64,000 bases of DNA, taken from positions 46,051,225 through 46,115,224 of the forward strand of contig NC_087066.1 of assembly GCF_963678635.1 (NCBI RefSeq), given 5' to 3'. Of this stretch, positions 25,701 to 36,568 are shown in pieces. Made by a program: the position numbers and the translations under genes. How positions within the stretch are numbered: position 1 is the stretch's first letter; each line of letters starts with the position of its first letter. The notes below the pieces were generated by a model. That model had not been told where the DNA came from. It saw only the letters and a list, made by a program, of their open reading frames with translations, and made no database searches. This DNA comes from Symsagittifera roscoffensis. Its lineage: Eukaryota; Xenacoelomorpha; Acoela; Convolutidae.

Positions 25701-26830
25701 AATAAAATCTGAAATATTATTTTAAAATTCATTGTCCCATGAACTTACTGCAAAAATGGAAGTCAGTCGCTTAATGGAAAATATTCAAATCCGATGAATG
25801 AAAAGAAAAACGAGAAATTTAATTGTATGGTTTCACGAATTGTGCAGCAAAACTTAGCTATGCTGCTTTAGTTTGTTTTCTGTTATTAATGACTTCGGTT
25901 TTGGGCAAAAGTCATTTAGCCAATAGGAACGTCTAACAATTCCGATTAGTTAAAAAAATTTCATCTTTCGGTGCGTCCATCATGAGAAAACCACTCAAAA
26001 AATTAGTTTTGCGTTCCATAAATTGACTGAAAATTACACCGATGTTTATGCCAAAACCAAAAACAAAATAATCTATAATACAATTATACTGATTTTGCAA
26101 AGTTGTATGAGACCTGTATGACTAGTGTTTTTCCATAGACTAAATGTATGGAATTGAATGGCCAGCATTTTTGGTCTATGGAGGTTAACCCAGTTAAGTA
26201 TGCTTTCATCAATTGAACAGTGGCATTTATGCGACTGATTTTTTTATTTTGTGTGGATGAACTTGGTCGAAACATAAATCCATTTGGTCGAACTCGGTCG
26301 AAACATATTTAACCTTAGTCGAAATGGTCCAACTGAAACTCGCGAGGTCTAACTTGTTCAAAACATATATGGTTCGGTCCAAATTCTGGTCGAAACATGG
26401 AAGATTTTGGTCGCACCGGTCGAAACAGGCATTTATGGTCGTACCGGTTAGAACATAGGCGTTTTTGGTTGCACTAGTTGAAACACAAAATCGAGACTTC
26501 GGCCTGGGGTGCAATGATTAATGAATAGCCACCCTCGCGGAAGCAAAACACAAATTCGTCAGTCGTACGAATGTACGATAAGAATTAGTGTTTCTCTTCA
26601 AATTTTTTTTTACAAAACTGAAAACATAACTAAATTATCTAACCGCTGCTTTGTTGCTGTAGAAAAGGCGGAATAACAACGATTACAGCTAGCCCAGTTA
26701 ATGCCGTAAATAAAAGGGTGAAGAGACTTGGTCTACTTTTAACTAATTTGTTTCTCGTCAGCGTCTGATGGTGTTTGTGCATGTTTGGAGAGTGTTGGGG
26801 TGTAGATAAGTCGTGATCAGAGGCCGGCAT
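13757..26830 (-). CDS. A4GALT/A4GNT-like Golgi glycosyltransferase, five exons
   Basis: Exons on the minus strand: 26830-26644 (ATG at 26830), 23165-22661, 21164-20943, 17659-17456 and 14003-13757 (TGA). Phases 1, 2, 2, 2 agree and give 454 residues, against about 350 for the vertebrate enzymes. Residues 35-56 form a signal anchor, giving a type II Golgi protein. A second hydrophobic stretch follows at 64-86. Family landmarks appear in order: FFLETS (about 150) and CSVESAA (about 166), the sugar-nucleotide-binding block with YGGTYLDLD (DXD at 280-282), FHFSAGHPF, and C-terminal SYAVH with the final CPRSF. The family transfers galactose or N-acetylglucosamine in alpha-1,4 linkage; donor and acceptor cannot be told here. 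Weak points: the acceptors at 21164 and 14003 were chosen for phase. A stronger acceptor at 14010 would need another exon-4 donor. Confidence 0.72.
14004..17455. other. Intron 4 of the glycosyltransferase gene
   Basis: About 3.4 kb. It holds the dead LINE at 15840-16960; 14020-15830 shows only AT-rich sequence. Near 16600-16660 a segment with AGTTCGATTCC resembles a tRNA B-box and may belong to another SINE. Confidence 0.5.
15840..16960 (+). pseudogene. Decayed non-LTR retrotransposon (LINE) reverse transcriptase
   Basis: Reading across several stops and frameshifts, the plus strand shows reverse transcriptase landmarks in order: an opening like QNGFRKSCSPIDAI, SLDL then IDSIDH, QQGVP, LDLNDL, and QYAVDTLLF in place of the catalytic YADD box (second aspartate site kept, first changed to V). 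Further on come IYLGV and a terminal KRSVTVWN-like motif near 16850, as in CR1/L2/Jockey-type elements. It is plainly inactive. The exact clade was not determined. Confidence 0.7.
17748..17925 (+). repeat. Tandem array of a 30-bp unit
   Basis: The unit GTCGCGCCGGTCTGGAATTG plus ten bases starts at 17778, 17808, 17838, 17868 and 17898, with a partial unit upstream and a truncated last unit. The GC-rich core GTCGCRCCGGTC contrasts with the AT-rich setting and reappears near 26410. The ten-residue repeat read on the plus strand looks incidental. Confidence 0.85.
18484..18662 (-). mobile_element. tRNA-derived SINE
   Basis: On the minus strand the element starts near 18662 with a tRNA-like head: A-box TGGCAGAGTGGCC (about 18641-18653) and B-box GGTTCGACTTC (18600-18610), with five acceptor-stem pairs AGGCG/CGCCT still possible. 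The T-stem is mismatched, so this is not a working tRNA. A body of about 100 bp, rich in a CTCTCCCCCAC-like stretch, follows. It lies inside intron 3 of the glycosyltransferase gene, in the gene's sense. Confidence 0.55.
22283..22300. repeat. Short GC-rich palindrome
   Basis: GCGCGATATATTTCGCGC has perfect 6-bp arms around an AT loop. It lies in intron 2 of the glycosyltransferase gene. No role is assigned. Confidence 0.6.
22534..22575 (-). repeat. Dispersed terminal-like motif, family C, copy 1 (inverted)
   Basis: The inverse of the motif at 24547-24592, which reads CGACTGCTCGTAT, then AAGCCCTGAAGGTTCCGACT. A third, more eroded copy lies at 28366-28420 in plus orientation. The two close copies face each other on either side of exon 2 of the glycosyltransferase gene. 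Confidence 0.6.
23705..23905. mobile_element. MITE-like element with about 75-bp terminal inverted repeats
   Basis: The left end CAGTATTTAGACAACCGCGT and the right end ACGCGGCTGTCTAAATACTG are inverted copies. The inner arms include CCAATCAGAATCGAGA and its complement; the centre is AT-rich. No coding capacity and no clear target-site duplication were seen. Partial relatives occur near 27160, 52865 and 56253-56405. It sits in intron 1 of the glycosyltransferase gene. Confidence 0.65.
24547..24592 (+). repeat. Dispersed terminal-like motif, family C, copy 2
   Basis: Plus-strand partner of 22534-22575. Together they flank about 2 kb containing exon 2 of the glycosyltransferase gene and the MITE-like element. 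Confidence 0.6.
26262..26490 (-). repeat. Irregular tandem array with GGTCGAAACAT motif
   Basis: GGTCGAAACA-like words recur at intervals of about 20-36 bp, several preceded by GTCGCACCGGT or GTCGTACCGGT. That word is also the core of the 30-bp array at 17748-17925. The period is not constant, so this is an old or complex array. Open frames on the minus strand reflect the repeat. Confidence 0.6.
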
Positions 26831-27228
26831 TGTTTGTAAACAATCAGTTCGAGTCGCTTAAGTATGATTGTTGACAGCTCCCTAAAGATAGATAAGTCTC
26901 TGAAGAGAAGTTTGGTAAATGTGAGCTTAAAATGTTGATGAGCCCCTAAATAAAAATTTTATGCGCCTGAAAATTTTGGAAAACGGTTCTGGTAGTGTTT
27001 TAGACTTTTTTGAGACCAGATGGCTCGAACTTGCTGTACATAAAGGCACCCACTCATCACACTGGGTCCAAAAATTTCAGTGCCGTAAAAAGTAAAAACA
27101 ATTCTTAAACAAAAAAATTAAACTTGTGTTTTTGAAAGTTACGCATGGTGTGCGGGCAGTTTATAGACAACCGCGTCAGCAGACAGGTCATAGAAGGCAG
27201 ACAAAGTGGATCAACCATACAATACCGC

Positions 27229-27270
27229 CCCCCCCAACACACACACACATAGACAACCAACACACACAAA
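27229..27270. repeat. Simple repeat: C-run followed by CA-rich dinucleotides
   Basis: Eight or so C residues, then two short runs of ACACACAC separated by a TAGACAACCA spacer. Confidence 0.85.
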
Positions 27271-28849
27271 CGATCGATTAATAAGGAAGAGAATACGAGT
27301 TTTTCATAAAAATAACTTTGAGGAGAAAAAAACTTCAACTTACTAACAAGATTAAATTATCGGAACATAAATAAAATGTCGATTCAACTGATTTTGTAGC
27401 CTATCAGAATACAAAATTGTATGAACAATTTCAAAATGATTATTTCATAAAAAATTATCTTTCAGAATCATTTCATGCTTGGGGATGGCATTCTACGCTA
27501 GGTCACTACGGGGAAAGTTTGAAAGGTTGTTTGATCCGCAGTTTTGAGGAGGCTCCAAAATTCTACATTTCTTGTGGATATCTTTAACTATTTCCCCCTT
27601 TTAGAAAAGGGGAGGTTTGTTAGGTACAAAATTTGCATGCTTAGCCGTGGAATTATTTATTTCATTATAGGGTGGCAATTCGTTACTAGGTACCAAAGGG
27701 GGGAAGATAATTAAAGAGAACCTTTCGTATAAAAAATAGGCGTATACTTGTACCTGAGTTTTGCTTCAATATCAAAGAAATTAAGACGCCAATAATTGTA
27801 ACAGCAGTTTTCATAACCAGAGTGTAATGGGTTGTTTAATTCGAGAGCATTTACAAAAAAGAAAGAAAGTCCGATTTAGGACTTTATACAAACAATTGAG
27901 CTGCTCAAGTTTACTTTTCGTTTATCTTGACTTGGTCAATTTAAATCCAACCATCAGATCAGAAAAATGTCGATAACTGTGGTAATTGTTTTTGTTGAAT
28001 TAAAGCTCTCTCCGCTCTGCGTGTAGGTAGGTATAGTGGCGGTTTAAATGAACACCAATGATTGCCTGATGCTTCTAACCGGCGGTCTTAGCTTTGTAGG
28101 ATTAAATTCTAATGTGATTGTGCTTAAAACTTGAGACAGCTGGAAAAAAGCGGATCAGCGCTAAATCCTGGCCTGCAAATTGATTTCAAAACTGCTCAGA
28201 ACAAAATGACGCACATTTCCAAATAAGTATGCTTGAGGAGGGAGAGAAATAATAACGGCCGCTGAAGCTGTTTGGATGGGAAAAACTTGTTTATCGGAGA
28301 TATTAAGTATATAAATTTATATCGACTTTTGCAATATATTGTATCGACTAGCATGTTTACTAGAACAAGACTGCTAAGATTGCAGGTACCATGCCACGCC
28401 CTGAGTATTCCGACTGCCCCTAACGCCCTAACCGTGCTTGGAGCTCCATTAGAATTATTCACATGGTCCTACCTAGCAGATTTTAGTTTAAGGAGCATGT
28501 GAATAGTTTGTACATACTCAAGTGAAAGATCACTTTCCTAAAAAACAACAGCAAATAGAAGCGAAATACTTCAATGCAAAAATTTTCTGGCAAATTTTCC
28601 TTAAAAATGCAGGGCTGATATCGCGAGCGTTAAATCAAGCTATAAAATGGCAAAAAATGCGAACTTAACGACAATTAAAAACGCATTTAGCATCCTTTTA
28701 ATGAAATTTATGCTCAGAAAGTTGGCGAAAACTGGAGAAAAAGTCAGTTTGAGGCTCAATTAAGTAAGAATAGTTTCTTTTCACCAGTCCATTAATATTA
28801 TAGTGCATTTCCTAGCAAGTGTCCTAATTATATATAAAAAAAATTTCAT

Positions 28850-31440
28850 TCCACTTTTTCGCAATTTAGGGGGGATTTAACCGAAAAGACCCGAGTCTTC
28901 TGTTTAACATAAATCCTAAAACCTTATGTCGAATTGGTATTGGTGATTCTACTGTATTACTTGCTATAGTAACCTGAGCGTAAAATTGATTCGTCATTAA
29001 ATTAAGTAGTACAGCAAACAAAGGGCAAAAGTTCGAAATAATTCAATCTTCGAAGATATAGTCCCTCCTATGGCAGAAAATGCAGAGGAAGTAAGATCTG
29101 AAACCCCCCCAAATCGGAACTAAGAAAGCTAATGTTATGAAATTCAGAGGAGCAATACTAGGGATGATTTGACCCGGGCATACAAAAAACGGGACCCCTC
29201 AGACCCTTGGGGGGCAAGTGATAAAGGTCCCCGGAAGTGTAAATAGCCCTATCAGAACTCGGAAACTAGCGGCGGTGTAGGGCTCAAATTCTAGTATGTT
29301 GTAGGCCTAGTAAAGAAGAGCTTAAGTTTGGAAACCCAGACCCCTTGGACCCCTACTTCCGGTGCTGTGCCCTATGCAAATAGACCCAACCCCGACTTCC
29401 GGGAGTCGATTCTCGGACCCCACTGAACGCAGGAAGTTAAAACTTTGGGATAGCATAGGTAGCAACAAAGTACATCTTGTGTTATAATTTGAACCAAATC
29501 CAGCGGCTGAACCGGAAGTTATTTGCACTTTGGAAAACCACCCCTTAAACCGGAAGTAGGCAATTTACGCAAAATAATGAACGAGGACATATTGATTTTA
29601 TGGTGGCATCAGATACTACAACTCACCCCCGGAAAAAGGCCCCTAGTGATTGAAACCACTCCGGCGACTCCTTCCGGTGTTAAAAAACTTTCCCCGGAAA
29701 AAGAGATAATGGATAACTTGTGAAGTATTAATGGGATATGAATGAAACTTGGTAGTTAAGACCCCCATAGGATTCTGAACCCAAATATGGAAGTTTGACC
29801 CCGGTTGACCCCTGGGTGACCTTAAGTTGACCTTTGGGCGTTTTGACCCAACAATTGCATGGAAAACCACGAGATTAACACCGGAAAGTGGCGTATTCCC
29901 CAGCCTAACCCCCGGAAATGAGCATCGGTCACCTTGCTAAAAATTGGGGGGGAAACTTATATATTGGGAACTAGAGCAGAAGCTGATAGAGATATAGCTT
30001 TTACATTGCAACCTTGGAGTAGAGGATTTAATTTAAAGTGGAATTGGTAAATATTAGGTTCAGTTTAGCTTGGCGAGTGATTTATTAAAAGAATATCAAT
30101 CAGGGTAAAAGAAAAGTAGTCCCAGAGGAAATTGGTAGTAATAGAGGCATAGCATGAGAGTTAAGTTTCCTAAATAGTATGAATGGACAAGGACTTTACT
30201 TGGCTTCCCGGAGGTGACTTTCTGGTTTGATTTGACCCCTAATAGACGAACTATGTTCCCCTGATAGCTAGAAGGTCGGGATTGGAATAGAGTACAGATA
30301 GAAAATTTAGATGCCTGAAATTGGTAAGCTACCCATGAAAAGGGCCTCCCCCTACCCTTGGGAGGTCGGAACGTTAACGGGATAATTAAAATAAAGACCT
30401 TGGGAGGATTACTGAGTAAACATAGCATGGTTTAGAGGTTAGTTGAATTCGAGGGCTGAAGTCACAGCGTTCAGGAATTGGTTGATTAGAATCGTATGAC
30501 ATTTGTTTGCTTGGTAAAATTGTGACAGCTACCGCATGCCGGGTATCTAATACGTGTGAAAAGATTGATAAAAGAAACCGAAGTTGGCACGTGGCAGAGT
30601 TGACAAGGGGAGGGATATAGTCTTAAACATGTGCGGACGGGTGATTTAAGCGGATGTCTGGACTGATTGGGAATGGCGTGACTTAACTAAAACTAAGTGC
30701 AGAGAAAGATAAGGAAGTGGAGGCTACCAGAAAGCCTGTAAGAGTCAGAACAGTTGTTAACTACTATTAAGAGTAGTTGGTTCTCGTCAGAGAAAAGAAG
30801 AATTATTGCGAGCGAATCGAATAGTTGGTTCTCGGTTAGACAGAACAATTTTTGCTAGTTAGTCAGGTAATTGGTAGGTAATTGGTTCTCGGATTAAGAG
30901 ACCAGTAAATAATTAGTTCTCATCAGAGATTCTCTAGAGAGAGAGAGAGAGAGAGACTAGTTAGTGTTAGCGGAGTACATTGGAAGTAAATTGCAATTAG
31001 GCAATTTGGCCGATAAATCGCAGACCCTTCCCTTTGACTTGATTATTAGATTATATCCTGGCCACTCAGAGCCTTTTGTAATTGGACATATCATCTAAAA
31101 AATTTTATCATTGGGAACCCTTGCGATTGTATCGAGTAGACGAGACAAGACAGCCGAAGAGCAATACACAGAGGGGCAAGCAACATAATACAATACAGAA
31201 CTGTTGCCACCAAAATAACCCCTTCGGAATAGTAGAAAGTACTGAATCTCGGTCGCCCCGCTGAATTCACTGCCAAAGGGACATCTTCGCAAAGAGAAGA
31301 TCCCCTAATTCTACACCTTAGGTAAATCCTAAACATTTTCTTTATAAAAAATACTGCGCTCTGATTAGCGGGAGAAAAGTGTTTGAACAATCTGCGGTTG
31401 CTAGTTTACGTTTTCGGTCTCAAAAAAGGGGTGGTCCCGA
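28850..31440. other. Compositionally distinct GC-richer block with CCGGAA and TGACC motif clusters
   Basis: The block stands out from its AT-rich surroundings by many GGCCCC, CCCCTA and CCGGAA words. Ten CCGGAA motifs on both strands fall between 29231 and 29917, and five TGACC words between 29796 and 29848. Near 30770-30920 a phrase like AGTTGGTTCTCG recurs four times at 25-55 bp spacing, and a GA run lies at 30936-30957. Open frames are short and lack homology. It could be part of a long terminal repeat, an untranslated part of an unknown element, or a regulatory region. Confidence 0.4.
30936..30957. repeat. (GA)n microsatellite
   Basis: An uninterrupted AG dinucleotide run of about 22 bp. 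Confidence 0.9.
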
Positions 31441-31603
31441 ATAAACTCTAACACCAACATCAATAATAAAAAATCAGAAATTCGTTTACGAATCGAGCAC
31501 ATTACAGAATTTATTTTTAGTAAACATACCATTTTAGTACCGCCAATACAAAAAGGTCACCATGAAGCTACAAGTCTGTTTGCAGGTACCAATGAAAAGC
31601 AAT

Positions 31604-31800
31604 TAGATCTACTTAACAATCCCCCAGGGTATCTGCTAAAGAATCTTCACCATTATGAATAGATACAGTAAATTAGCGCTAGAGCCATGTATTGAGAATT
31701 ATAATTTTGCTGCACTCTGCTTGGTCGAAAATTGACTAACTTAATCTACTTAACAATCTCCCTCTTTCTGAAAAGGGGGAGAATGTTAAGTAGATCCGAG
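31604..31800. mobile_element. Small hairpin element with about 24-bp arms
   Basis: ATCTACTTAACAATCTCCCT and its inverse end (AGGGGGAGAATGTTAAGTAG) face each other across a 4-base loop near 31769, with about two mismatches in 24 pairs. A third copy of the arm occurs at 31605-31625. A related CCCCCTTTTAGAAAAGGGG hairpin is at 27592-27613. Probably a foldback or MITE-type element. Confidence 0.5.
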
Positions 31801-32479
31801 CAACTTGTAAGGTACGAATTTAAAATGTTTTTTATCCAGTTGAACTATTTATCTTGGTTAAAAGAAACTGAAAATACCTGCAAGAAAACTGAATCTTAAA
31901 ATACCTGCAAGTAAATGTTGTAAAAAAATGGCAACTCGTCAAAAAAGCCAAACAAGATTTAGCCAGGAAGCATTTTTGCAGAACTCGTTTTCGTGCAAGT
32001 ATAAGTCAATTGTATTATGTTTTTAAATAATTAAGTCTAGTTTGGCAATCTTTTTGAATAAAAATTGAACGAACTCACTAACTTTTTTTAAAAATTTTTC
32101 ATTAGTACTTTGTAATGTTCTAATCTGTGCGTAAGTTAGTAGCCGTTTTCTTAATTTTTTGATGTTGTGAAATTTTTCACAATTACATTGTGTTCAATTT
32201 TCATGAGCTATGTTCGTATTTTACATTTTTGTATGTATGTTCAAAAACTTGCAGAAAAAACTGCACCATAAAAGAGCTAGTAAAATTGCACCATAAAAGA
32301 GCTAGCAAAATGGCTATCTTGGGCAGGAAAGTTTTTTTTGTAGGGTGACTCATCGTGAAACTGAATGGTACACTACTTTATTACATCTATCCGAAACACT
32401 CTGTAGTTCACAAATTAGATGAGTCATACGTTTTTGTCACGTCTATATCACTTTTTTGAGTTTTTCCGAGTGATTATTC

Positions 32480-33010
32480 CCATTAAGGAGCTTTTTCACC
32501 TTTGCAGTAAATTTTTATTAGTTTTTGAGGTGGCAGCCGTTCATGAGTAACCCAAACTGATGAATTGAACGGTAGCTTTCGTACGATCTCGTGAAAAATT
32601 ATGCACTTGTTTTTCGTATTTTGGACGTGCTCAGAGAAATTTAAATTGCAATCAAGCTGCACGCCTAAGTAAAAATCTATCAACATTATCTGTTTTCGAC
32701 ATTTCCCCCAAACATTTTTCGATGCATAGTTTCACCTTGATGCGTTTTTTTAACTTGATTTAATTTGGTTTTGTCAGAGTTCATTTCAAGTAACTTGCTT
32801 CCATCTATGTTTGTATGTTAATGAAAGCCAGGTCTATTTTTTCCAAAACTCCGTCATATTTTATTTATCATCTCCAAAAAAAATGTAGTTATTTTTTGCT
32901 ATCTCGCGGAGATGATTGATAAAAAGCAGAAACAAAACTGGACCTAGAACTGATCCCTAAGAAACACATTTCATTTTCTTTTAGATACTCTGTGTTTGAC
33001 TTTATAGAAC
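32480..33010 (-). pseudogene. LINE reverse transcriptase remnant
   Basis: The minus strand, read with stops ignored, gives GSVLGPVLFLLFINHL near 32960 (the QGSVLGP box of non-LTR reverse transcriptases), then FFGDD (the YADD box) and, about 250 bp on, FYLGVQLDCNLNFSEHV near 32670. In-frame stops show it is dead. Confidence 0.7.
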
Positions 33011-33399
33011 ACACTGGTAACGGTTGTCTCAACAAAAATATAGAACTGACAATGTTTTCATCGCAATCTGCACGCTAAGTTTTTATCAAAACAGGATCCC
33101 ATTGACGCAGGGTTAAAGTTTTTCAGTCCGTAATTTTTTTTAGTTTGACAAGAATTGTCAAAATGATATGAGAAATTTAATTTTTATTTTCGCCAATTGA
33201 TTTACTACATGAATTAACTTGAAAGATTTTAAAAGATTCACCGATTTTAGAAAGCCAATATTTTTCAGGAACTCATTCATTCTATTGAATCACTAAACAG
33301 ATTTAGAAAATTAATCGCATGTATAGTGCTTTAAACATAGTTTTTGCAAATCGACCAGCAAGGAAATCTTTTAATAGCTTGCTGAGATAAACTCAAATT

Positions 33400-34510
33400 G
33401 TTACGGAAAGCGATTCGCTCAATGAAGTAACAAAAACGCAGATTTGAAACGGAGACTTAGAAGGGTAATTAGACGCCGATTTGGAAGAGTACTTCTCAGA
33501 AAAAATCAAAAAATCTAAAAACTTTAGAATAATCAAAATTTTGGCTTTTCCACGGGCCATAGGTTTTTGTAACAAAAAAATTTGGACGTAGCCACATTTG
33601 CAAAAAAGCATCGCACAATCCGTTTTTTGGATTGAACCCGTCTTTTGGATTGAACCCAAAGATTTTCCAAGGATGATATCTTTTTGTGTAGGCAGTTTGT
33701 GAGTGGTCGCTAATGCAGTGGAACTTCCAATGTCTGTTATTTCCATTGAACAATTTCAGATTTGAGAGGGTAGTTTTTGAGAAAACGAAAAGACAAATCA
33801 AACAGATGGAAGAAGGCTGTAAACAGAGGGGTACAGTAAAGATACTTATAAAGTATGCAGGCTCAAAAAGGAAAAGGCGGGCGTTCCATTTATATTTCCT
33901 TTTTGAAAATTGGTATAAAAAGTTGAAATAAACTAAAAATTTTTGCAAAAAAAAAGAAAAATTTTTCCAAAACGTCTCAAAAAAAATTAAAAACCCAATC
34001 AGATATTTTTCATCATTTTTTTTTATCAAATTAGAAACCTAAGGAAACATGCCGAGCAAGACATCAATTTAAATCAGCAACGGAACACAACCTACCAAGC
34101 TTATATAATATGAGCTGAAATCATTTAAGCAGAATGAAAATATACAAATTATTTCTAACACTTGAAGCAATACATTGCAAATTGCATATAAAAAATTATT
34201 CTACGATCTGGCAATTAAGCCGACAAAGCATATGCAGACAATCTATTAGGCTAACATTTTTTTTTGGAAAGGAATGTTTCCAGTTTAAAAAAAAGTTCCT
34301 GGTCAGTCAGATTCCGACCCACGACCTCTTCCGTCCCAGGCGTATTCTCCAACTCAAGGCTAAGTGCCGGACACGCATAGAAGTTTGAATTCATTATGAA
34401 ACAAGAAACAAGTGATTCTGTTAAACAAATTGTTAGCCCTAAAAAAGTCTAGATTCAAGTTTGATAACGCTTGCTAATCGCAAGCGTAATAAATTACTGA
34501 ACTTAATTGT
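33400..34510 (-). mobile_element. Dispersed element family B, copy 2 (reverse orientation)
   Basis: From 34510 leftward it repeats the family B landmarks: GCGATTAGCAAGCGTTATCA, TAGACTTTTTTAGGG, AACAGAATCACTTGT, a tRNA-like middle, TTGTCTGCATATG, and then the unit tail with GATTGAACCC-type words at 33630-33660. The long minus-strand open frame across the tail has no domain and follows the repeat. Confidence 0.55.
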
Positions 34511-36568
34511 TCTGACTTTTTGAAAAATCGAGAGAAACTTTGTATTCGGGTATCTTTTAGTTTTTATTTTTTTGTTTACCACGCAAAATCATCTACTACA
34601 AATAATTATCGGAGAGCGTTAAAAGATATATCATATTAAAGCCCTTACAACAGTGATTCGAACAACATTTAAGCAAAATAAAAAAAATCCAAGAACAACA
34701 TTAAGCCAATAAAATTGCCATGAAACGCTTATTTTTTTTTAAATAGGAAGCTTTAAAAAATGGCATGTAGTAATACGTGCACTGTTTCCTTTAGCTTCAA
34801 GATCTGACTGAAAACACCATGCCATCTCATTCGAGTCCATACGATTTTCACTTTTCTTGCAAAAAAAAAGCAAACGTATCGTTTCTTACGGCTCTGGGAG
34901 TTGTCGAAACATGGAACGCTAAAAAAACTCAATACTAACAGCGCAATGAATAATCGATGTGCCTTAAAGGCGTCAGATATTGAAAAAAGAACATTTCAAA
35001 TAGTGAATTTTCTTTTTTGAAAACAAGGTCACAAGAACCAATTTATAAACTAAATTTATAGAGAATACATTGATGTACACTTGAATGAAAACCAGAAGTT
35101 GTATGTCGCGCTCCAACTTAACAATCTCTGATCCGAAAGATATTCGTGTACACAAAGCCGTTCTAATTTAAAAAGCTATGAACTGACACAGATGAGACGA
35201 GATTGTTAAGTAGACAGCGAAATAGGAAAAGACAAGGGCTCTCTTTTTCCCCTCCCCATTTCTTACCCGCTCCCTTCAAACAGTAAAACAGAAACATGAT
35301 TTTTAGGTTCCAGTTCTAGTCACTGTTTAGGGTTGTGCACAAATATGTGTTTTCAACTCGATTGTGTCGAAATACTTTTAATTTTTTTTTACTGTAACAA
35401 TACTTGTTCGGTTGTTTTAATTCAGCAATTAGTCCGCTTGTCAATTCATGCTGCATATAATCCCACCACAGATGATCAATCGGATCACCGCACATGTACT
35501 TTGGATCAAAAACAAGTGTATAAGCAAGAAAATACCATGGGCAAGGAGAGAGGGAAAAACAAGAGCCGACTGAAAAAACAAATAACAAATTGATATTGTT
35601 TAAAACAAAGGATCATGTGAACTATTTACCCCTAATTTTTTCCTGAAAAAATCCACTTATATAGAGGAGTCTTTCAACAGTTGAGCAAGCACTCGTTTTT
35701 TATACCTTGTACCGAATTTCCCTTTTTCAATGGGAGAGAGGGGGGGGGTGGTTGATAGTTAACAAAATCCAGAAGAAACAACAGCCGTGCCAGAAAATAT
35801 ACATATGATAGAAGAGGTGAAAATGTGTATGAAGAACAGTCAGTGAGTACACCACATGTTTTATACATAGCAAACGTACAATAGATAAATTTGTAAACTG
35901 TAATAACTAAATCTAAATTTATAACAAAATCTGCGAAATTAACACGAGGATATACTCATACTAGGAGAAGATACCTTCTTTTCTAGTCAATCAATCTGGA
36001 GAAACAAGTTGTTCTGAAAAGAACTCAAAACGACGCTTTCAAACGGAATAGGGCCAAAATACGCAAACAATTACGATTGTTATCAAAATCAATAATCGAA
36101 ACAGATCTAATCTAAACTATTCAAGCAACTAATCCACCATGAAAAGAATGCGTGCAATCAATGAGTGTTATACGATATAAAGTATACTGTTAACATCACG
36201 CAATATAGTCGGGTGAATTTTTAGACTCGGGTCAAAAATTTTCTGTATTTTTAAAAAGAACCCTTTTTGTGTTTTTAAAAAGAACTCAAATACATGTTTA
36301 AAGACAAAAAGTCCACTGGGTGCATTCGTTTAATTTCGCTCCCAATAACAAATAACTGATCTGATTGATTTAATTGATGCGATTCTGACCTGAGTTCTTG
36401 GAATTCATCACCGGCTTAATAATGTAGTAAACACTAACAACTTTGTGTCAACGTTACTTAGAACTGAGTTACTGCACCCGATTTCGAAACAAGAAAAACT
36501 ACTTAAAATTTGAAAAACTTTAAGCATAATGATTGACAACCTACGAGTTTCTTTAGCCTATAATTCAT

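Larger units (their letters stand above)
26831..36568. other. Gene-poor stretch between the glycosyltransferase and FBXW7-like genes
   Basis: No coding gene is supported over 9.7 kb. It holds a simple repeat (27229-27270), the GC-richer block (28850-31440), hairpin elements (27592-27613, 31604-31800, and perhaps 35708-35763), a LINE remnant (32480-33010) and a family B copy (33400-34510). The sequence from 34520 to 36560 is AT-rich without recognisable content. Confidence 0.55.

Noticed and set aside
33496-34029. 177-codon minus-strand open frame
   Set aside because: Phe/Lys-rich translation of the family B repeat tail, with no domain; other copies of the repeat do not keep the frame.
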